The notes: generated by a model from the letters alone, not told the origin. A DNA stretch of 45,026 nucleotides from Phycisphaerales bacterium (GCA_013003065.1 JABDLI010000238.1:1-45026); one strand, 5' to 3'; shown: positions 8,783 through 18,459, numbered from the stretch's first letter. Numbers and translations: made by a program.

Positions 8783-10273
8783 TCAGTTCATCGGCTCCAG
8801 CGTGAGCGGGTCCCGCATGGGCAGATGCCGGACATTGCCGCCGAAGAAGTCGTTCATGCTCGCCCGGCCGTCCAGATCGCCGCCGTAAATCTCCCCCCAG
8901 TCGCCGACGACGAGGATCATCATCGCGGCGGGATCGAGGTGGGTCCGGGCCACCCGCTGCACGTCGCGTTTCGTCACCCGGCGGATGCGGTCGCGGAAGG
9001 TGTGCCAGTACTCGGGGTCGCGATCGGTCAGCTCGTCGTTCACGAACGTTCCCAGCACCGCCTCCTTGGACGAGAAGCGTTGCGGGAACCCTTCGATGAA
9101 CGAGTTCTTGGCGAGCGCGAGCTCTTCGTCGCTCACGGGTTCGCTGCGAATGCGATCGAACTCCTCGAAAATGATCTTCGTCGCGAGCGCGACCGTGCGG
9201 TTCTTCGACTGGAAGAACGCGCCGAAGATCCCCGGGAAGTGAACCTGCGGCGCGATGAACGAGGACGCGCCGTAGGCGAGCCCCTCATCGCTCCGCACGC
9301 GGCTCATGATGCGGCTCGTGAAGCCGCCGCCGCCGAGGATGTGGTTCATGACGTTCAAGGTGAGCATGTCCGGGTGATCACGCTCGACCGCCCGCTTCAC
9401 GATGATGGCGGTTCCCTGCGGAAGCTCCTCCTGCGCGACCGACGCGTGGTAGAGCCCCGGCTCCACCGTCTTTGCGGGCGCGGGCGGCGGGCCCGCGGGA
9501 ACGCCGGCCGGCCAGTCCGCCAGCGCGCGGTCGAGCGTCTCGAGCATGACCGCCCGATCGAAGTCGCCGGTGACCGCGACCGCGAGATTGCCGGGATGGA
9601 AGATCCGCGAGTGCAGTCGGCGGAGGGCATCCGGGGTGATGGCTTCGATGCTCGCCGCGGTGGGACGACGGCCGAGAAAGTGGTCGGCCCCGTAGAGCAG
9701 CTCACCCATGTGAAGCTGCGCAACCGACATCGGGCGATCGTTGCGTTGCTTCAGCTCTTCGAGCACCTCGTCCTGGTGCAGGCGAAGACGCTCGGCGTCG
9801 AAGCCCGGCTGTCGCAGAACGTCCATGAACAACCCGAACGCCTCCGGGAAGTTGCTCTTGAGGCAGTCGAGCGACGCGGTCGCGTACTCCTGGCCCACGG
9901 ACGTCGAGACGTTCGCCGCCAGAAAATCGAAACGCTCGTCCAGCTCTCGCGCGTCGACGGACACCGTCCCGCCGCGTCGCATGAGCGAGCCGAGGGCCGT
10001 GGCGAGCCCCGCGGCGTTCGATTCCTCGAGGTACGCCCCGCCGCGGAACGTGAACGTGACGTTGATGAGCGGGAACTCCCGGCTCGTGGCCAGGTACACC
10101 GGGACGCCGCCGGCCAGCTCGTGCCGGAACGACGTCGCCTCCGGGGGCGTGAATTCGAGGGGGGGGAACGTGATCGCGTCCGGACTCGCGGGAATGTCCG
10201 CGTGGGTGGCGACGCCGAACGCGGCGGCAAGCATGGCGGCGAGAACGGGAAGCGTGCGTCGAGTCGATCGCAT
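8783..10273 (-). CDS. M16-family peptidase homologue lacking the zinc motif
   Basis: A 496-residue exported M16 (pitrilysin/processing peptidase) protein. A signal peptide at about 1-25 ends near THA. It has two M16 halves, with the second containing GGGGFTSRIMSRVRSDEGLAYG, the typical C-terminal M16 signature. The position where the HxxEH zinc motif belongs reads GLATALGSLMRRGG (about 89-102), with neither histidine nor the glutamate. It should therefore be catalytically inactive. The gene directly upstream encodes an active M16 protein, so the two probably form the active/inactive pair known for heterodimeric M16 proteases. ATG at 10273 has GGAGG at 9 nt; the longer in-frame start lacks a site and would run into the previous gene. 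Confidence 0.9.
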   Translation of the reverse strand: MRSTRRTLPVLAAMLAAAFGVATHADIPASPDAITFPPLEFTPPEATSFRHELAGGVPVYLATSREFPLINVTFTFRGGAYLEESNAAGLATALGSLMRRGGTVSVDARELDERFDFLAANVSTSVGQEYATASLDCLKSNFPEAFGLFMDVLRQPGFDAERLRLHQDEVLEELKQRNDRPMSVAQLHMGELLYGADHFLGRRPTAASIEAITPDALRRLHSRIFHPGNLAVAVTGDFDRAVMLETLDRALADWPAGVPAGPPPAPAKTVEPGLYHASVAQEELPQGTAIIVKRAVERDHPDMLTLNVMNHILGGGGFTSRIMSRVRSDEGLAYGASSFIAPQVHFPGIFGAFFQSKNRTVALATKIIFEEFDRIRSEPVSDEELALAKNSFIEGFPQRFSSKEAVLGTFVNDELTDRDPEYWHTFRDRIRRVTKRDVQRVARTHLDPAAMMILVVGDWGEIYGGDLDGRASMNDFFGGNVRHLPMRDPLTLEPMN

Positions 10274-10329
10274 GGTCGGTTTCCTCCGGGAGGGAGCGGG
10301 AGCAGCAGAAGCGGCGGACGCGAGGCGGC

Positions 10330-12081
10330 TCACTGGTCACCTCCGTCGAGCTGGGCGATCCGCTCGTTGAGCTTCTTGACGACATAGGCCATCGTCGCCT
10401 GGTGTTCCGGGGGCACGGAGCCCGCCTGCGCCTCCATCATGCCGACGATCATGCGCAGCTCGTCGGGGTTGTCCTTCGTCATGAGCTGGCTCATCATCGC
10501 TTCGATCTGCTGACGCACCTCCGGGGGGAACTGCGCCAGCTCGTCGTCACCGCCGTCGTCCCCGGTCGGACGCGGGCGACGCGAGTAGAGGGCAACGCAC
10601 CGGTTCTTGGGCGTGAAGTAGGTGTTCGCCACCCGCATGATGTCCTCGGCGGTCACGGCCGCGAGGCGGACCGGGCTCTCGTTGATGTACTCCCACTCCC
10701 CCATCGCCTCGTACATGCCGAGCTGGATCATGAGCGCGTTGTTCGTCTCCAGTCGGCGGTAGGCATCGGCGGCGATCTGGTTCTTCACCTTCTGAAGCTC
10801 GTAGGGCGACACGGGCTCTTCCTTGAGCCGCGCGACCTCCGACTCCCAGGCGGCCTCCAGATCACTCGGCGTCGCCTCGCCCTTCACCTCGGCCTGGAAG
10901 AGGAACGAGCCGGCGTACTTCATGCTCTCCTGCCGCGTCATCGCGCCGGCGGCGATCTCCATGCCCTCGACCATCGACTTGTAGAGACGTCCGGTGCGTC
11001 CGTTGAGAACCGCCGACAGCACGTCGAGCGTGTCGCCGTCGGCGTGACCGAACGGGACGGTGTGGTACCGGACCTTGATCTGCGGCTGGCAATCGCAGGA
11101 TCCGATGAGCCGTTTCTCGGCGAGCTGCTCGACCTCGAGCGTCACGACCGGCGCCGGAGGGCGGACCCCGGGCTGGAGGCGGCCGAAGTACGTCTCGATC
11201 AGCGGCATCACCTCGGCGATCTCGAAGTCACCCACGATCACGCCGACGAGGTTGTTCGGTCGGTAGTAGATGTTGAAGTACTCGTCGAACTGCTCGCGGG
11301 TGTAGCTGTTGAGATCGCTCGGCCAGCCGATCACCGACCACGAGTACGGCGACGACTGCCAGAACATTGCGTCGAACTGCTCGTCGAGCTCGCCCGTGGG
11401 GCTCGACTCCAGACGCATCCGGCGTTCCTCGTGCACGACGTCACGCTCGGCGTAGAACTCGCGGAAGACCGAGTCGCTGAGCCGATCGGACTCCATCCAC
11501 GTCCACAGCTCCAGCTTGTTGCTGGGGAGCGTGATGATGTAGAACGTGATGTCGTTCGACGTGAACGCGTTGAGCCCGGTGGCGCCGGCGTTGGTGTAAA
11601 TCTCGGCGAACTCGTTCTTCTCGATGACGGAGCGGTGCTCGTCCATCAGACGGCGCAGCTCCGTGCGCAGGCGGCTGAGCTGCTGCGTGTCGTGGGCGGG
11701 ATCCCACGGGTCGTCGATCTCGCCGCGGCGATAGCGTTCGTACTGCTCGCCCCAGATGAGCTCGTTGATTTGCTTCTTGACCGCGCGTTGCCGCTCCATG
11801 AACTTCGCGTCGGCGGCGACGTCGCTGGTCCCGATCGACGTCGTTCCCTTGAACATCATGTGCTCGAAGAAGTGGCTGATGCCGGTGATGCCCGGTCGTT
11901 CGTTGACCGAGCCCACCTTGGCCACCCAGCCGCACGAGATCGTGTTGGGCTGCTCGTGACGCGGCATGAGGAGGAAGGTCATGCCGTTGTCGAGCACGAC
12001 TTCCTCGACCTCCACGGACTGGGCCGCGACACCGGCGGAAAGAAGCGTGACGGCAAGCAGCGTCGGCAGGAGGGTTCGCAT
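10330..12081 (-). CDS. M16-family zinc metallopeptidase (active subunit)
   Basis: A 583-residue exported M16 peptidase. The signal peptide is at about 1-20 (LLPTLLAVTLLSAGVAA). The inverted zinc motif HFFEH is at 70-74, within GITGISHFFEHMMFKG, with the further zinc-ligand glutamate expected in the helical segment downstream. A charged insertion of about 70 residues (AKFMERQRAVKKQ to SVIEKNEF) separates the motif from TGLNAFTSNDITFY. The second M16 domain starts at about 250. The C-terminal ~70 residues (MMSQLMTKDNPDE to LDGGDQ) extend beyond the family. It probably degrades peptides in the periplasm together with the inactive partner downstream (56 bp gap). Start chosen at the signal peptide methionine; the site in front is only a weak GGAAG. 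Confidence 0.9.
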   Translation of the reverse strand: MRTLLPTLLAVTLLSAGVAAQSVEVEEVVLDNGMTFLLMPRHEQPNTISCGWVAKVGSVNERPGITGISHFFEHMMFKGTTSIGTSDVAADAKFMERQRAVKKQINELIWGEQYERYRRGEIDDPWDPAHDTQQLSRLRTELRRLMDEHRSVIEKNEFAEIYTNAGATGLNAFTSNDITFYIITLPSNKLELWTWMESDRLSDSVFREFYAERDVVHEERRMRLESSPTGELDEQFDAMFWQSSPYSWSVIGWPSDLNSYTREQFDEYFNIYYRPNNLVGVIVGDFEIAEVMPLIETYFGRLQPGVRPPAPVVTLEVEQLAEKRLIGSCDCQPQIKVRYHTVPFGHADGDTLDVLSAVLNGRTGRLYKSMVEGMEIAAGAMTRQESMKYAGSFLFQAEVKGEATPSDLEAAWESEVARLKEEPVSPYELQKVKNQIAADAYRRLETNNALMIQLGMYEAMGEWEYINESPVRLAAVTAEDIMRVANTYFTPKNRCVALYSRRPRPTGDDGGDDELAQFPPEVRQQIEAMMSQLMTKDNPDELRMIVGMMEAQAGSVPPEHQATMAYVVKKLNERIAQLDGGDQ

Positions 12082-12138
12082 GGAAATCTTCCAAAGACGG
12101 GCGAGGAGGGGTTGCTCCCGAACCGGACGGGAGGAAGA

Positions 12139-12144
12139 TTTATA
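12139..12144 (-). promoter_or_regulatory. Candidate -10 box for the M16 operon
   Basis: TATAAA on the minus strand lies in an AT-rich patch of an otherwise very GC-rich 144 bp divergent intergenic region, about 57 nt before the ATG at 12081. No good -35 match at standard spacing. Confidence 0.35.
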
Positions 12145-12225
12145 TCGCCCCGCGGCGGGAAGGCTCGTTGCAGGCGAAGATTTCCCGAACATTCACGGCG
12201 ACCTCGCCCCCCGGAGATGAGCCCC

Positions 12226-13872
12226 ATGCGTCGCACGAATCGACCCATCCGCTGGACCGCAATGATCGGGGCCGCGCTGATCGCGACCACCGCGACCGCC
12301 GGTCCCGAGCCGCTCGTCGTCACGGGCACGTCGCCCGCGGCACGCGGCCTCACCGCTTCGGTCGCGACGCCGATCTCCGTCACGTTCGACCGCGCGGTGA
12401 CGCCCGCGTCGATCGACGCCACCCGCTTCCACGCCATGGGTCGTTGGAGCGGCCCCGTGACCGGCGCGATCACGGTCTCGGGTGATGGCCGCACCGTGAC
12501 GCTCACGCCCGACGCTTCCTTCTCGGCCGGTGAGATGATCTGGGTGATCCTCGCCGGGACCATCACGGCAACCGACGGCGGCACGCTCGACGGCGGCTAC
12601 GCCTTCCAGTTCTGGACCGCGAGCGCGCCGGCGTCGATGGACTTCGAGGAGATCCAGCGTCTGACGACCCGCACGACGCCCGGCGAAAGCTCGCGGGCGT
12701 ACGGGGGCATCGGAACCGATTTGAATGGCGACGGGTACCTCGACATCACGATCGTGAACGAGGACACGGCCGACCTGCGGGTGTTCATGAATCGCGCCGA
12801 CGGCAGCGGTCTCTTCGATCCGTTCCTCGAGCCGACGTTCCCGGTCGGCGACCGGGCGAGCCCGTCGGAGCCCGCCGATTTCAACCTCGACGGTCACGCC
12901 GACATTTGCGTCGCGAACATCGACGACGACACGGTGTCGATCCTCCTCGGAAACGGCGACGGCACGTTCGCCCCGCAGCAGAAGGTGGCGGTGGGCGTTG
13001 CCCCCCGCGGGATCGCCGTCCTCGACGTCGACGCCGACGGGGACGTCGACATCGTCAACACGAACGCGACCAGCGGGAACCTGTCGCTCCTGCTCAACGA
13101 CGGCACCGGCGTCTTCGGCGCACCCACCTTCTTCGACGGCGGCGGCAACGGCGAGTGGGCGCTCGCCTCGGCCGACATGAACGAGGACGGTCGCCTCGAT
13201 CTCGTGGTCGGCGCGCGATTCAGCCAGGAGGTCAACGTGCTCGCCGGCGACGCCGCCGGAGGCTTCTCCTTGGTCTCGGAACGCGGCGGCGTGGGCTCGA
13301 TCTGGATGCTCAACTGCGGAGACCTCGACGGCGACGGCCACGACGATGTCGCCACCGCGAACAGCTCGAGCAACAGCGGATCGATCCTGCTGGGCGACGG
13401 GGCCGGCGGCCTCGCCCCGCCGATCACCCAATCCACCGACTTCTTCCCGCTCGCCACCGACGTGGGTGACCTCGACGGTGACGGCGACCTCGACTGGGTG
13501 ACGAGCAGCTTCAGCGGTGATTGGTGGATCTTTCGGAACGACGGCACCGGCGTCTTCGAGTTCGACCAGGAGGTCCTGGCCCCGTCGGCCGCCTCGTGCG
13601 CGTTGCCGGCCGACGTCGACAACGACGGCGACCTCGATCTCGTGCTCATCGACGAGATCGCCGACGTGCTCATCGTCATGGAGAACGTGGGCGCTCCGTG
13701 CGTCGCCGACGTCGACGGCAGCGGCGACGTCGGTTTCGCGGACCTGCTGATCGTCATCGCGAGCTGGGGACCCTGCCCCGCCGGCTGTCCGGGCGATCTC
13801 GACGGCAGCAAGGAGGTCGACTTCATCGATCTGCTGACGGTGCTTGCCGCATGGGGTCCGTGTCCGCGCTGA
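12226..13872 (+). CDS. Secreted FG-GAP/VCBS repeat protein with paired dockerin-like C terminus
   Basis: A 548-residue exported surface protein. A signal peptide (about 1-24) ends near ATAGP. A bacterial Ig-like domain (about 30-135) includes ISVTFDRAVTPASIDATRF. About seven FG-GAP/VCBS-type calcium-binding blades follow, each with a D-x-D-x-DG motif such as DLNGDGYLD, DFNLDGHAD, DVDADGDVD, DLDGDGHDD and DLDGDGDLD. The C terminus has two EF-hand-like dockerin segments, DVDGSGDVGFADLL and DLDGSKEVDFIDLL, each followed by WGPCP. That ending is typical of many secreted proteins of Phycisphaerae. Start: ATG at 12226, 9 nt after GGAG; the ATG at 12217 touches the GGAG. It is probably a cell-surface or matrix protein; the ligand is unknown. 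Confidence 0.9.
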   Translation: MRRTNRPIRWTAMIGAALIATTATAGPEPLVVTGTSPAARGLTASVATPISVTFDRAVTPASIDATRFHAMGRWSGPVTGAITVSGDGRTVTLTPDASFSAGEMIWVILAGTITATDGGTLDGGYAFQFWTASAPASMDFEEIQRLTTRTTPGESSRAYGGIGTDLNGDGYLDITIVNEDTADLRVFMNRADGSGLFDPFLEPTFPVGDRASPSEPADFNLDGHADICVANIDDDTVSILLGNGDGTFAPQQKVAVGVAPRGIAVLDVDADGDVDIVNTNATSGNLSLLLNDGTGVFGAPTFFDGGGNGEWALASADMNEDGRLDLVVGARFSQEVNVLAGDAAGGFSLVSERGGVGSIWMLNCGDLDGDGHDDVATANSSSNSGSILLGDGAGGLAPPITQSTDFFPLATDVGDLDGDGDLDWVTSSFSGDWWIFRNDGTGVFEFDQEVLAPSAASCALPADVDNDGDLDLVLIDEIADVLIVMENVGAPCVADVDGSGDVGFADLLIVIASWGPCPAGCPGDLDGSKEVDFIDLLTVLAAWGPCPR

Positions 13873-13888
13873 TCGAGCCGGTCCTCTC

Positions 13889-13894
13889 TATACT
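13889..13894 (+). promoter_or_regulatory. -10 box implying leaderless polyprenyl synthase mRNA
   Basis: TATACT ends 8 nt before the ATG at 13903, only 17 nt past the previous stop codon. No Shine-Dalgarno lies between. This suggests independent, leaderless transcription. Confidence 0.6.
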
Positions 13895-13902
13895 TCCGGC
13901 CC

Positions 13903-14886
13903 ATGCTCGATCTCGCCCAACTCGATCGACCGATGGCCGCCCGGCTCGCCCGCGAGCTCGAGGAGGTCAAGATCATCTTCGAACGGCAGCTCGCCAGCGA
14001 GCTGTCGGCGGTGAACGGGCTGTGCGTGCACATCGAACAGTACCGCGGCAAGATGCTCCGCCCGACGCTGGTCCTCTTGTCGGGGCTCAGCGTGCTCGGC
14101 GACGAGCCGCTCACGCCGGCCCACCGCACGGTGGCCGCGGTCACCGAGATGATCCACATGGCCACGCTCGTTCACGACGACGTCCTGGACGAAGCGGAGG
14201 TGCGTCGGCGTGGCGCGACGGTGAATCACCTTTGGGGCAACGAGACGGCCGTGATGCTCGGGGACTACCTGATCTCCAACGCGTTCCACCTGTGCTCGAC
14301 GATCGGCGATCCCGCGATCAACCTCGCGCTCGGCGAGGTCACGAACACGCTCTGCGAGGGCGAGCTCGCCCAGCTCCACCACCGCGATGACTTCGGCCTC
14401 GACGAGGCGACGTACCTCGAGATCATCCGGCGGAAGACGGCGTCGCTGATCGGGGCGTGCTGCCAGCTCGGTGCGCAGCTCGCCGGCGCCCCGACGGCAA
14501 CCACCGCCGCCCTCGGGCGGGTCGGCATCGCGCTCGGCATCGCCTTCCAGATTCAGGATGACCTGCTCGATCTGCTGGGCAACGAGGCCGTCGTGGGCAA
14601 GACGCTCGGTCTCGACCTCTCCAAGGGCAAGCTGACGCTTCCGGTGATCGCCCACCTCTCGGAGGCGAGCCCGGCCCAGCGGGCGACGACGCTGCGGGCG
14701 CTCGAGACCGGGGATGCGACGACCGTGCGAACCGCGTTGCGTGACAGCGGCGCCGTCGCGTACGCCCAGACCGCCGCCCGGCGGTTCGTCGACGACGCCC
14801 GCGCGGAGCTGACGACGCTGCCGGCTTCGCCGGGGCGGGTGCTGTTCGACTCGCTGGCGATGTCGGTCGTGGCGCGCGATCGCTGA
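13903..14886 (+). CDS. Polyprenyl diphosphate synthase (IspB/HepT type)
   Basis: A 327-residue trans-isoprenyl diphosphate synthase. It adds isopentenyl diphosphate units to an allylic primer to make the long side chain of a respiratory quinone. The first aspartate-rich motif is DDVLD (92-96), the second QDDLLD (218-223). The arginine and lysine context (YRGKMLRP, RRRGATVNH) and GKTLGLDLSKGKLTLP are also conserved. Length fits long-chain quinone synthases better than farnesyl or geranylgeranyl types, but chain length cannot be fixed from sequence alone. It converges with the tRNA-Sec gene. Confidence 0.92.
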   Translation: MLDLAQLDRPMAARLARELEEVKIIFERQLASELSAVNGLCVHIEQYRGKMLRPTLVLLSGLSVLGDEPLTPAHRTVAAVTEMIHMATLVHDDVLDEAEVRRRGATVNHLWGNETAVMLGDYLISNAFHLCSTIGDPAINLALGEVTNTLCEGELAQLHHRDDFGLDEATYLEIIRRKTASLIGACCQLGAQLAGAPTATTAALGRVGIALGIAFQIQDDLLDLLGNEAVVGKTLGLDLSKGKLTLPVIAHLSEASPAQRATTLRALETGDATTVRTALRDSGAVAYAQTAARRFVDDARAELTTLPASPGRVLFDSLAMSVVARDR

Positions 14887-14941
14887 GGTTCGCGTGGCTT
14901 GCCCGGAGATCCGCGGAGCCGTGGAGCCGTGGAAACAGGAA

Positions 14942-15038
14942 CGGGAGTGGATGGGAATCGAACCCACCGAGAACCTGTGTTCCAGACCCTCCAACGGGTT
15001 TGAAGCCCGCGGCCGCCACCAGGCGTGCAGACACTCCC
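14942..15038 (-). tRNA. selC: tRNA-Sec (anticodon UCA)
   Basis: A 97 nt tRNA in the unusual shape of selenocysteine tRNA. The acceptor is GGGAGTG/CACTCCC (the eighth position is a T-C mismatch) with a G discriminator. The anticodon stem-loop GCGGG-CTTCAAA-CCCGT carries anticodon TCA, which reads UGA. A long variable arm (GAGGGTCTG pairing, with wobbles, to CAGGTTCTC) and the T-arm GTGGG-TTCGATT-CCCAT complete it. CCA is not encoded. The length, long variable arm and anticodon identify selC. It stands just downstream of selA and selB, on the same strand, with its own promoter. Confidence 0.96.
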
Positions 15039-15051
15039 TCGTGTCGCACTC

Positions 15052-15080
15052 ACCATAGCGCGGGGGGCGGCCGTTGCCAA
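15052..15080 (-). promoter_or_regulatory. Sigma-70-type promoter of tRNA-Sec
   Basis: On the minus strand, TTGGCA (15080-15075), a 17 nt spacer and TATGGT (15057-15052). The -10 ends 13 nt before the tRNA 5' end, as expected for a short tRNA leader. Confidence 0.7.
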
Positions 15081-15119
15081 GGCGGCACCTGACATGCCGC
15101 ACCGGCCGGGCGACCGGCG

Positions 15120-16520
15120 CTATCGCAACGCCACACGCAACGCCGCGACCATCGTCGCGTCGTGGCGCGCCGGCACGGTCCGCAAGTCGATCCAGACCTT
15201 CCCGTCGTGGGCTCGGGCGATGACGGCCGGGTCTCCGGAGCGGAGGCGGCGGGCGAGGGCTTCTTCGCCGCCAGTTGCTTCGAGGACCACGGCGCGACTC
15301 GGAATCGCCTGCGCCGGCAACGCCCCACCGCCCAGGTGCGCCACCGCCGGCTCCACCGACGCGGCCACGAGGCCGTCACATGCTTCAAGCGTCGCGACGA
15401 TCCGCCGTCCCCGCTCCTCCAGCGTGGTCAACGGGACGAGCGCCGCGGCGATGACGGGCAGCTCCCGCGCGGCCCGCGCCGGGTCGCGGTGGATCTGGAG
15501 CGTCACGCCGAGACCGGCCAGGGTGTGTTTGTCCACCCGCAGTGCGCGCATCAGCGGATGACGCTCCAGCCGGTCGACCGCATCGGTCCGGCCGACGGCG
15601 ATGCCGGCCTGTGGTCCCCCGAGCAGCTTGTCGCCGCTGAACAAGACGAGGTCGGCCCCCGCCGCGATCGACCGGGCGACGTCGGGCTCGTCCGCCTCGA
15701 GCCCGAGCTCGCGCAGCGGACGCAAGGCGCCCGACCCGACGTCGTGCACGACCATCACCCCCTTGGCGCGCCCAACGCTGACGAGCTCCTCGATCTCGAC
15801 CTCGTGCCGGAAGCCTTCGACGCGGTAATTGGAGGGGTGCACCTTCAGCAGGACCGCGGTGCAGTCCGTGATCGCCGCGTCGTAATCGCTCAGCCGGGTG
15901 CGGTTGGTCGTCCCGACCTCACGCAGCGTGGCCCCGCTCGTCACCATCACGTCGGGCAACCGGAAGCTGCCGCCGATCTCGATCAGCTCGCCGCGGGAGA
16001 CGATCACCTCCCGGTCCGCCGCCAAAGCCGCCAGGGTCAGCACGAGCGCGGCGGCGTTGTTGTTCACGACCGTCGCCGACTCGGCGCCGGTCAACTCGCA
16101 GAGCAGGTCTCGCACGAGCATCGTGCGTCGCCCCCGGGCGCCGGCGGCAACGTCCAGCTCGACCGGCGCGTACTCGGAGGACACGGCCGCCATGGCCTCC
16201 GCCGCGGCCGTCGCGAGCGGCGCCCGTCCGAGACCGGTGTGCACGATGATGCCGGTCGCGTTGATCGCCGGCATCAGCGGCGGCCGCGCCTCTCGCGCGA
16301 GCCGCTCGCGTGTGCGTTGCGTCAGAGCCTCGATCGTGATCGGTCCCTCGCGGCGTTGCTGCAAGGCGCCGCGGTGCGCCTGCAGCTCGGCCCGAGCGGC
16401 CGCGACGATGAGCGGCCGGGCCGTGGCGTCGAGCGTGGGGTCATCCTGCACCCGTTCGACCAGCTCATGGACGGACGGAATGTGACGCGCTGACATCGAA
16501 GCAGGCGTCTCGTCGGTCAT
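15120..16520 (-). CDS. selA: L-seryl-tRNA(Sec) selenium transferase
   Basis: A 466-residue PLP enzyme. It converts Ser-tRNA(Sec) to Sec-tRNA(Sec) using selenophosphate. The N-terminal tRNA-binding segment includes INATGIIVHTGLGRAPL (about 86-102). The core contains NNNAAALVLTL, SRGELIEIGGSFRLP and VHDVGSGAL. The PLP-binding lysine is K298 in FSGDKLLGGPQAG. Length is usual for bacterial SelA (about 460). Its ATG at 16520 overlaps the selB stop (ATGA), so the two are translationally coupled. The tRNA-Sec gene follows 81 bp downstream. Confidence 0.96.
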   Translation of the reverse strand: MTDETPASMSARHIPSVHELVERVQDDPTLDATARPLIVAAARAELQAHRGALQQRREGPITIEALTQRTRERLAREARPPLMPAINATGIIVHTGLGRAPLATAAAEAMAAVSSEYAPVELDVAAGARGRRTMLVRDLLCELTGAESATVVNNNAAALVLTLAALAADREVIVSRGELIEIGGSFRLPDVMVTSGATLREVGTTNRTRLSDYDAAITDCTAVLLKVHPSNYRVEGFRHEVEIEELVSVGRAKGVMVVHDVGSGALRPLRELGLEADEPDVARSIAAGADLVLFSGDKLLGGPQAGIAVGRTDAVDRLERHPLMRALRVDKHTLAGLGVTLQIHRDPARAARELPVIAAALVPLTTLEERGRRIVATLEACDGLVAASVEPAVAHLGGGALPAQAIPSRAVVLEATGGEEALARRLRSGDPAVIARAHDGKVWIDLRTVPARHDATMVAALRVALR

Positions 16521-18442
16521 CGGCTCGTCTCCACGTTGGCGTGCGCAAGGACGCGGCGGTCCCCCTCCCGGCGGGTAAAGCCTATGCGATCGAGGTATTC
16601 GCAGATCGGCACGGCGTACTTGCGGGTCGTTTCCAGAACGTCCTTCACCTCGCTCATGGACATGCCGGCCGCCCCGACCTGCTCCGCGAGACGTCGCTGC
16701 ATCTCCTCCACCCACCGGGTGTGCAGAAAGATCTCCGGTGAGAGCCGAACGAGCACACCCTGACCGGTCCCGAGGGCGACGAGCTCCCGCACCGCCGCTT
16801 CGTCGACGCCGAGGTCGCCGGCGAGCTGCTTGGGGCTCGGCGGCCGGAACGCCGCCGTTTCGTAGGCGGCGATGACCTCGGCGTGACGGCGTCGTTGGGC
16901 GGCGCTCAACGCCGGCGCGGCGTCGGGCAGGGCAATGCCCGCCGGTTCCGAACGCACCGCCCGTGACCGGATCAGGTGCGCCAGCCCCGATTCGACGAGC
17001 GGGCGGTCCACGTAGCGGAGGTGGCTGAGCAGCGTCTGCCGCGGGATCGCGAGATCGAGCGGCCGTTGCTCGTGGAGCGCGCGCAACCCGGCGATGATCT
17101 GCATCGAGAGGTTCTCGAGGTACATCCGGTGCACCGGCCGGTTCGCCGGCGGGCCGAGCGCGACGAGCGTGCCATCGGTCTCGAGCGCGGACCGCACGGC
17201 GGAGACGCGACCGAGATCCAGATCGGCGTCGCGGACCCAGGCCGCGTCGTCCGGTGGGGCGGGGCCGAAGAAGAACGCGGCCGCCCCGGCCCGCGTGGCA
17301 TCGTCGGCCGAGGCGAGCGCCGGCAATTGCTCGATCGACGCGGTGTCGCGACGGCGGAGCCGGCGGGGAGCCGGTTGCAGCACGACGCCGCCGCCGATCG
17401 TGCGCAGCGGGCTCTCGGCCCGCAGGACGAAGGGTTGGCGGTTGACGGACGCGACGGGCTCCGCGACGAAGAGCTGAGCATGCTGCCGGCCCCCCGGTTC
17501 CAGCTGCGCCCGCCCGAGGAGCGCCACCCGCGCCATGACCTCTTGCGCACCGATGTGCAGCCGCACCCGGGCGCGATGCCGCAGCGGCCACGGACACTCC
17601 TCGAGCAAGTCGAGCTGCACGGTGAGCAGACGCGATGGACGCAGGAAACCAGGCGCGGCCAGCACGTCGCCACGCGAGAGCGCCGTGTGGTGCACCCCTT
17701 GCAGGTTGATCGCCGCCCGCGCGCCGGCCGCGATCGTGTCGCACGTCACCCCGTGCGAATGGAGCCCGCGCACCCGCACCGTCGCACCGGCGGGCCACCG
17801 CTCGACCTCCTCGCCATCACGCAGGACGCCCGAGAACACGGTGCCCGTCACCACCGTTCCCCGCCCGGCCAACGTGAACGACCGATCGACGCAGAGCCGG
17901 AACGGCTGGTCGAGACGCCTGCGCCGGACGCGGGCCGCCGCCGCGACAATCGCCGCGCGGAGCGGTTCCAGCCCGAGCCCGGTCGTCGCGGACGTGCGGA
18001 CGATCGGCGCTTCCTCGAGAAACGAGCCGGCGACGAGCGTGCCGATCTCCTGCTCGACGAGATCGACCCACGCGGTCTCGGCGAGGTCCACCTTGGTGAT
18101 GACGATCACCCCCGCGCCGACGCCGAGCATCCGGAGGATCTCCAGATGCTCGCGTGTCTGCGGCATGACCGAGTCATCGGCGGCAACGACCAGCACGGCC
18201 AGGTCGATGCCGCACGATCCGGCGAGCATGTTTCGGATGAACCGCTCGTGTCCCGGCACGTCGACGACGCCAAACCGCTGGCCGCCGATCTCGAGGTGCG
18301 CGAATCCCAGCTCGATCGAGATGCCCCGCTGCTTCTCCTCGGCGAGCCGATCGGTGTCGATGCCGGTGAGCGCACGAACGAGCGCCGTCTTGCCGTGATC
18401 GATGTGACCGGCGGTGCCGAGGATGAGCGGACGGGTGGACAC
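16517..18442 (-). CDS. selB: Selenocysteine-specific translation elongation factor
   Basis: A 641-residue SelB. It delivers Sec-tRNA to the ribosome at UGA codons marked by a SECIS hairpin. The EF-Tu-like GTPase domain has GHIDHGKT (12-19), the switch I segment [20 protein letters not shown] (61-66) and TKVD (116-119). Beta-barrel domains follow, then C-terminal winged helices (about 450-641, with [19 protein letters not shown] and [25 protein letters not shown]) that bind the SECIS RNA. The start is GTG at 18442 with no Shine-Dalgarno; a TAGAAT hexamer ends 6 nt upstream, so the selB-selA mRNA is probably leaderless. SelD lies upstream on the same strand beyond a repeat island. Confidence 0.96.
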   Translation of the reverse strand: MSTRPLILGTAGHIDHGKTALVRALTGIDTDRLAEEKQRGISIELGFAHLEIGGQRFGVVDVPGHERFIRNMLAGSCGIDLAVLVVAADDSVMPQTREHLEILRMLGVGAGVIVITKVDLAETAWVDLVEQEIGTLVAGSFLEEAPIVRTSATTGLGLEPLRAAIVAAAARVRRRRLDQPFRLCVDRSFTLAGRGTVVTGTVFSGVLRDGEEVERWPAGATVRVRGLHSHGVTCDTIAAGARAAINLQGVHHTALSRGDVLAAPGFLRPSRLLTVQLDLLEECPWPLRHRARVRLHIGAQEVMARVALLGRAQLEPGGRQHAQLFVAEPVASVNRQPFVLRAESPLRTIGGGVVLQPAPRRLRRRDTASIEQLPALASADDATRAGAAAFFFGPAPPDDAAWVRDADLDLGRVSAVRSALETDGTLVALGPPANRPVHRMYLENLSMQIIAGLRALHEQRPLDLAIPRQTLLSHLRYVDRPLVESGLAHLIRSRAVRSEPAGIALPDAAPALSAAQRRRHAEVIAAYETAAFRPPSPKQLAGDLGVDEAAVRELVALGTGQGVLVRLSPEIFLHTRWVEEMQRRLAEQVGAAGMSMSEVKDVLETTRKYAVPICEYLDRIGFTRREGDRRVLAHANVETSR

Positions 18443-18448
18443 GGACGG

Positions 18449-18454
18449 ATTCTA
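18449..18454 (-). promoter_or_regulatory. -10 box implying leaderless selBA mRNA
   Basis: TAGAAT on the minus strand ends 6 nt before the GTG of selB (18442). No ribosome-binding site is present in the gap. Confidence 0.55.
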
Positions 18455-18459
18455 CGGGG

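Noticed and set aside
10402-12225. Upstream extension of the FG-GAP protein frame (about 600 codons)
   Set aside because: It is antisense to the M16 peptidase gene. The signal peptide and a GGAG site support a start at 12226.
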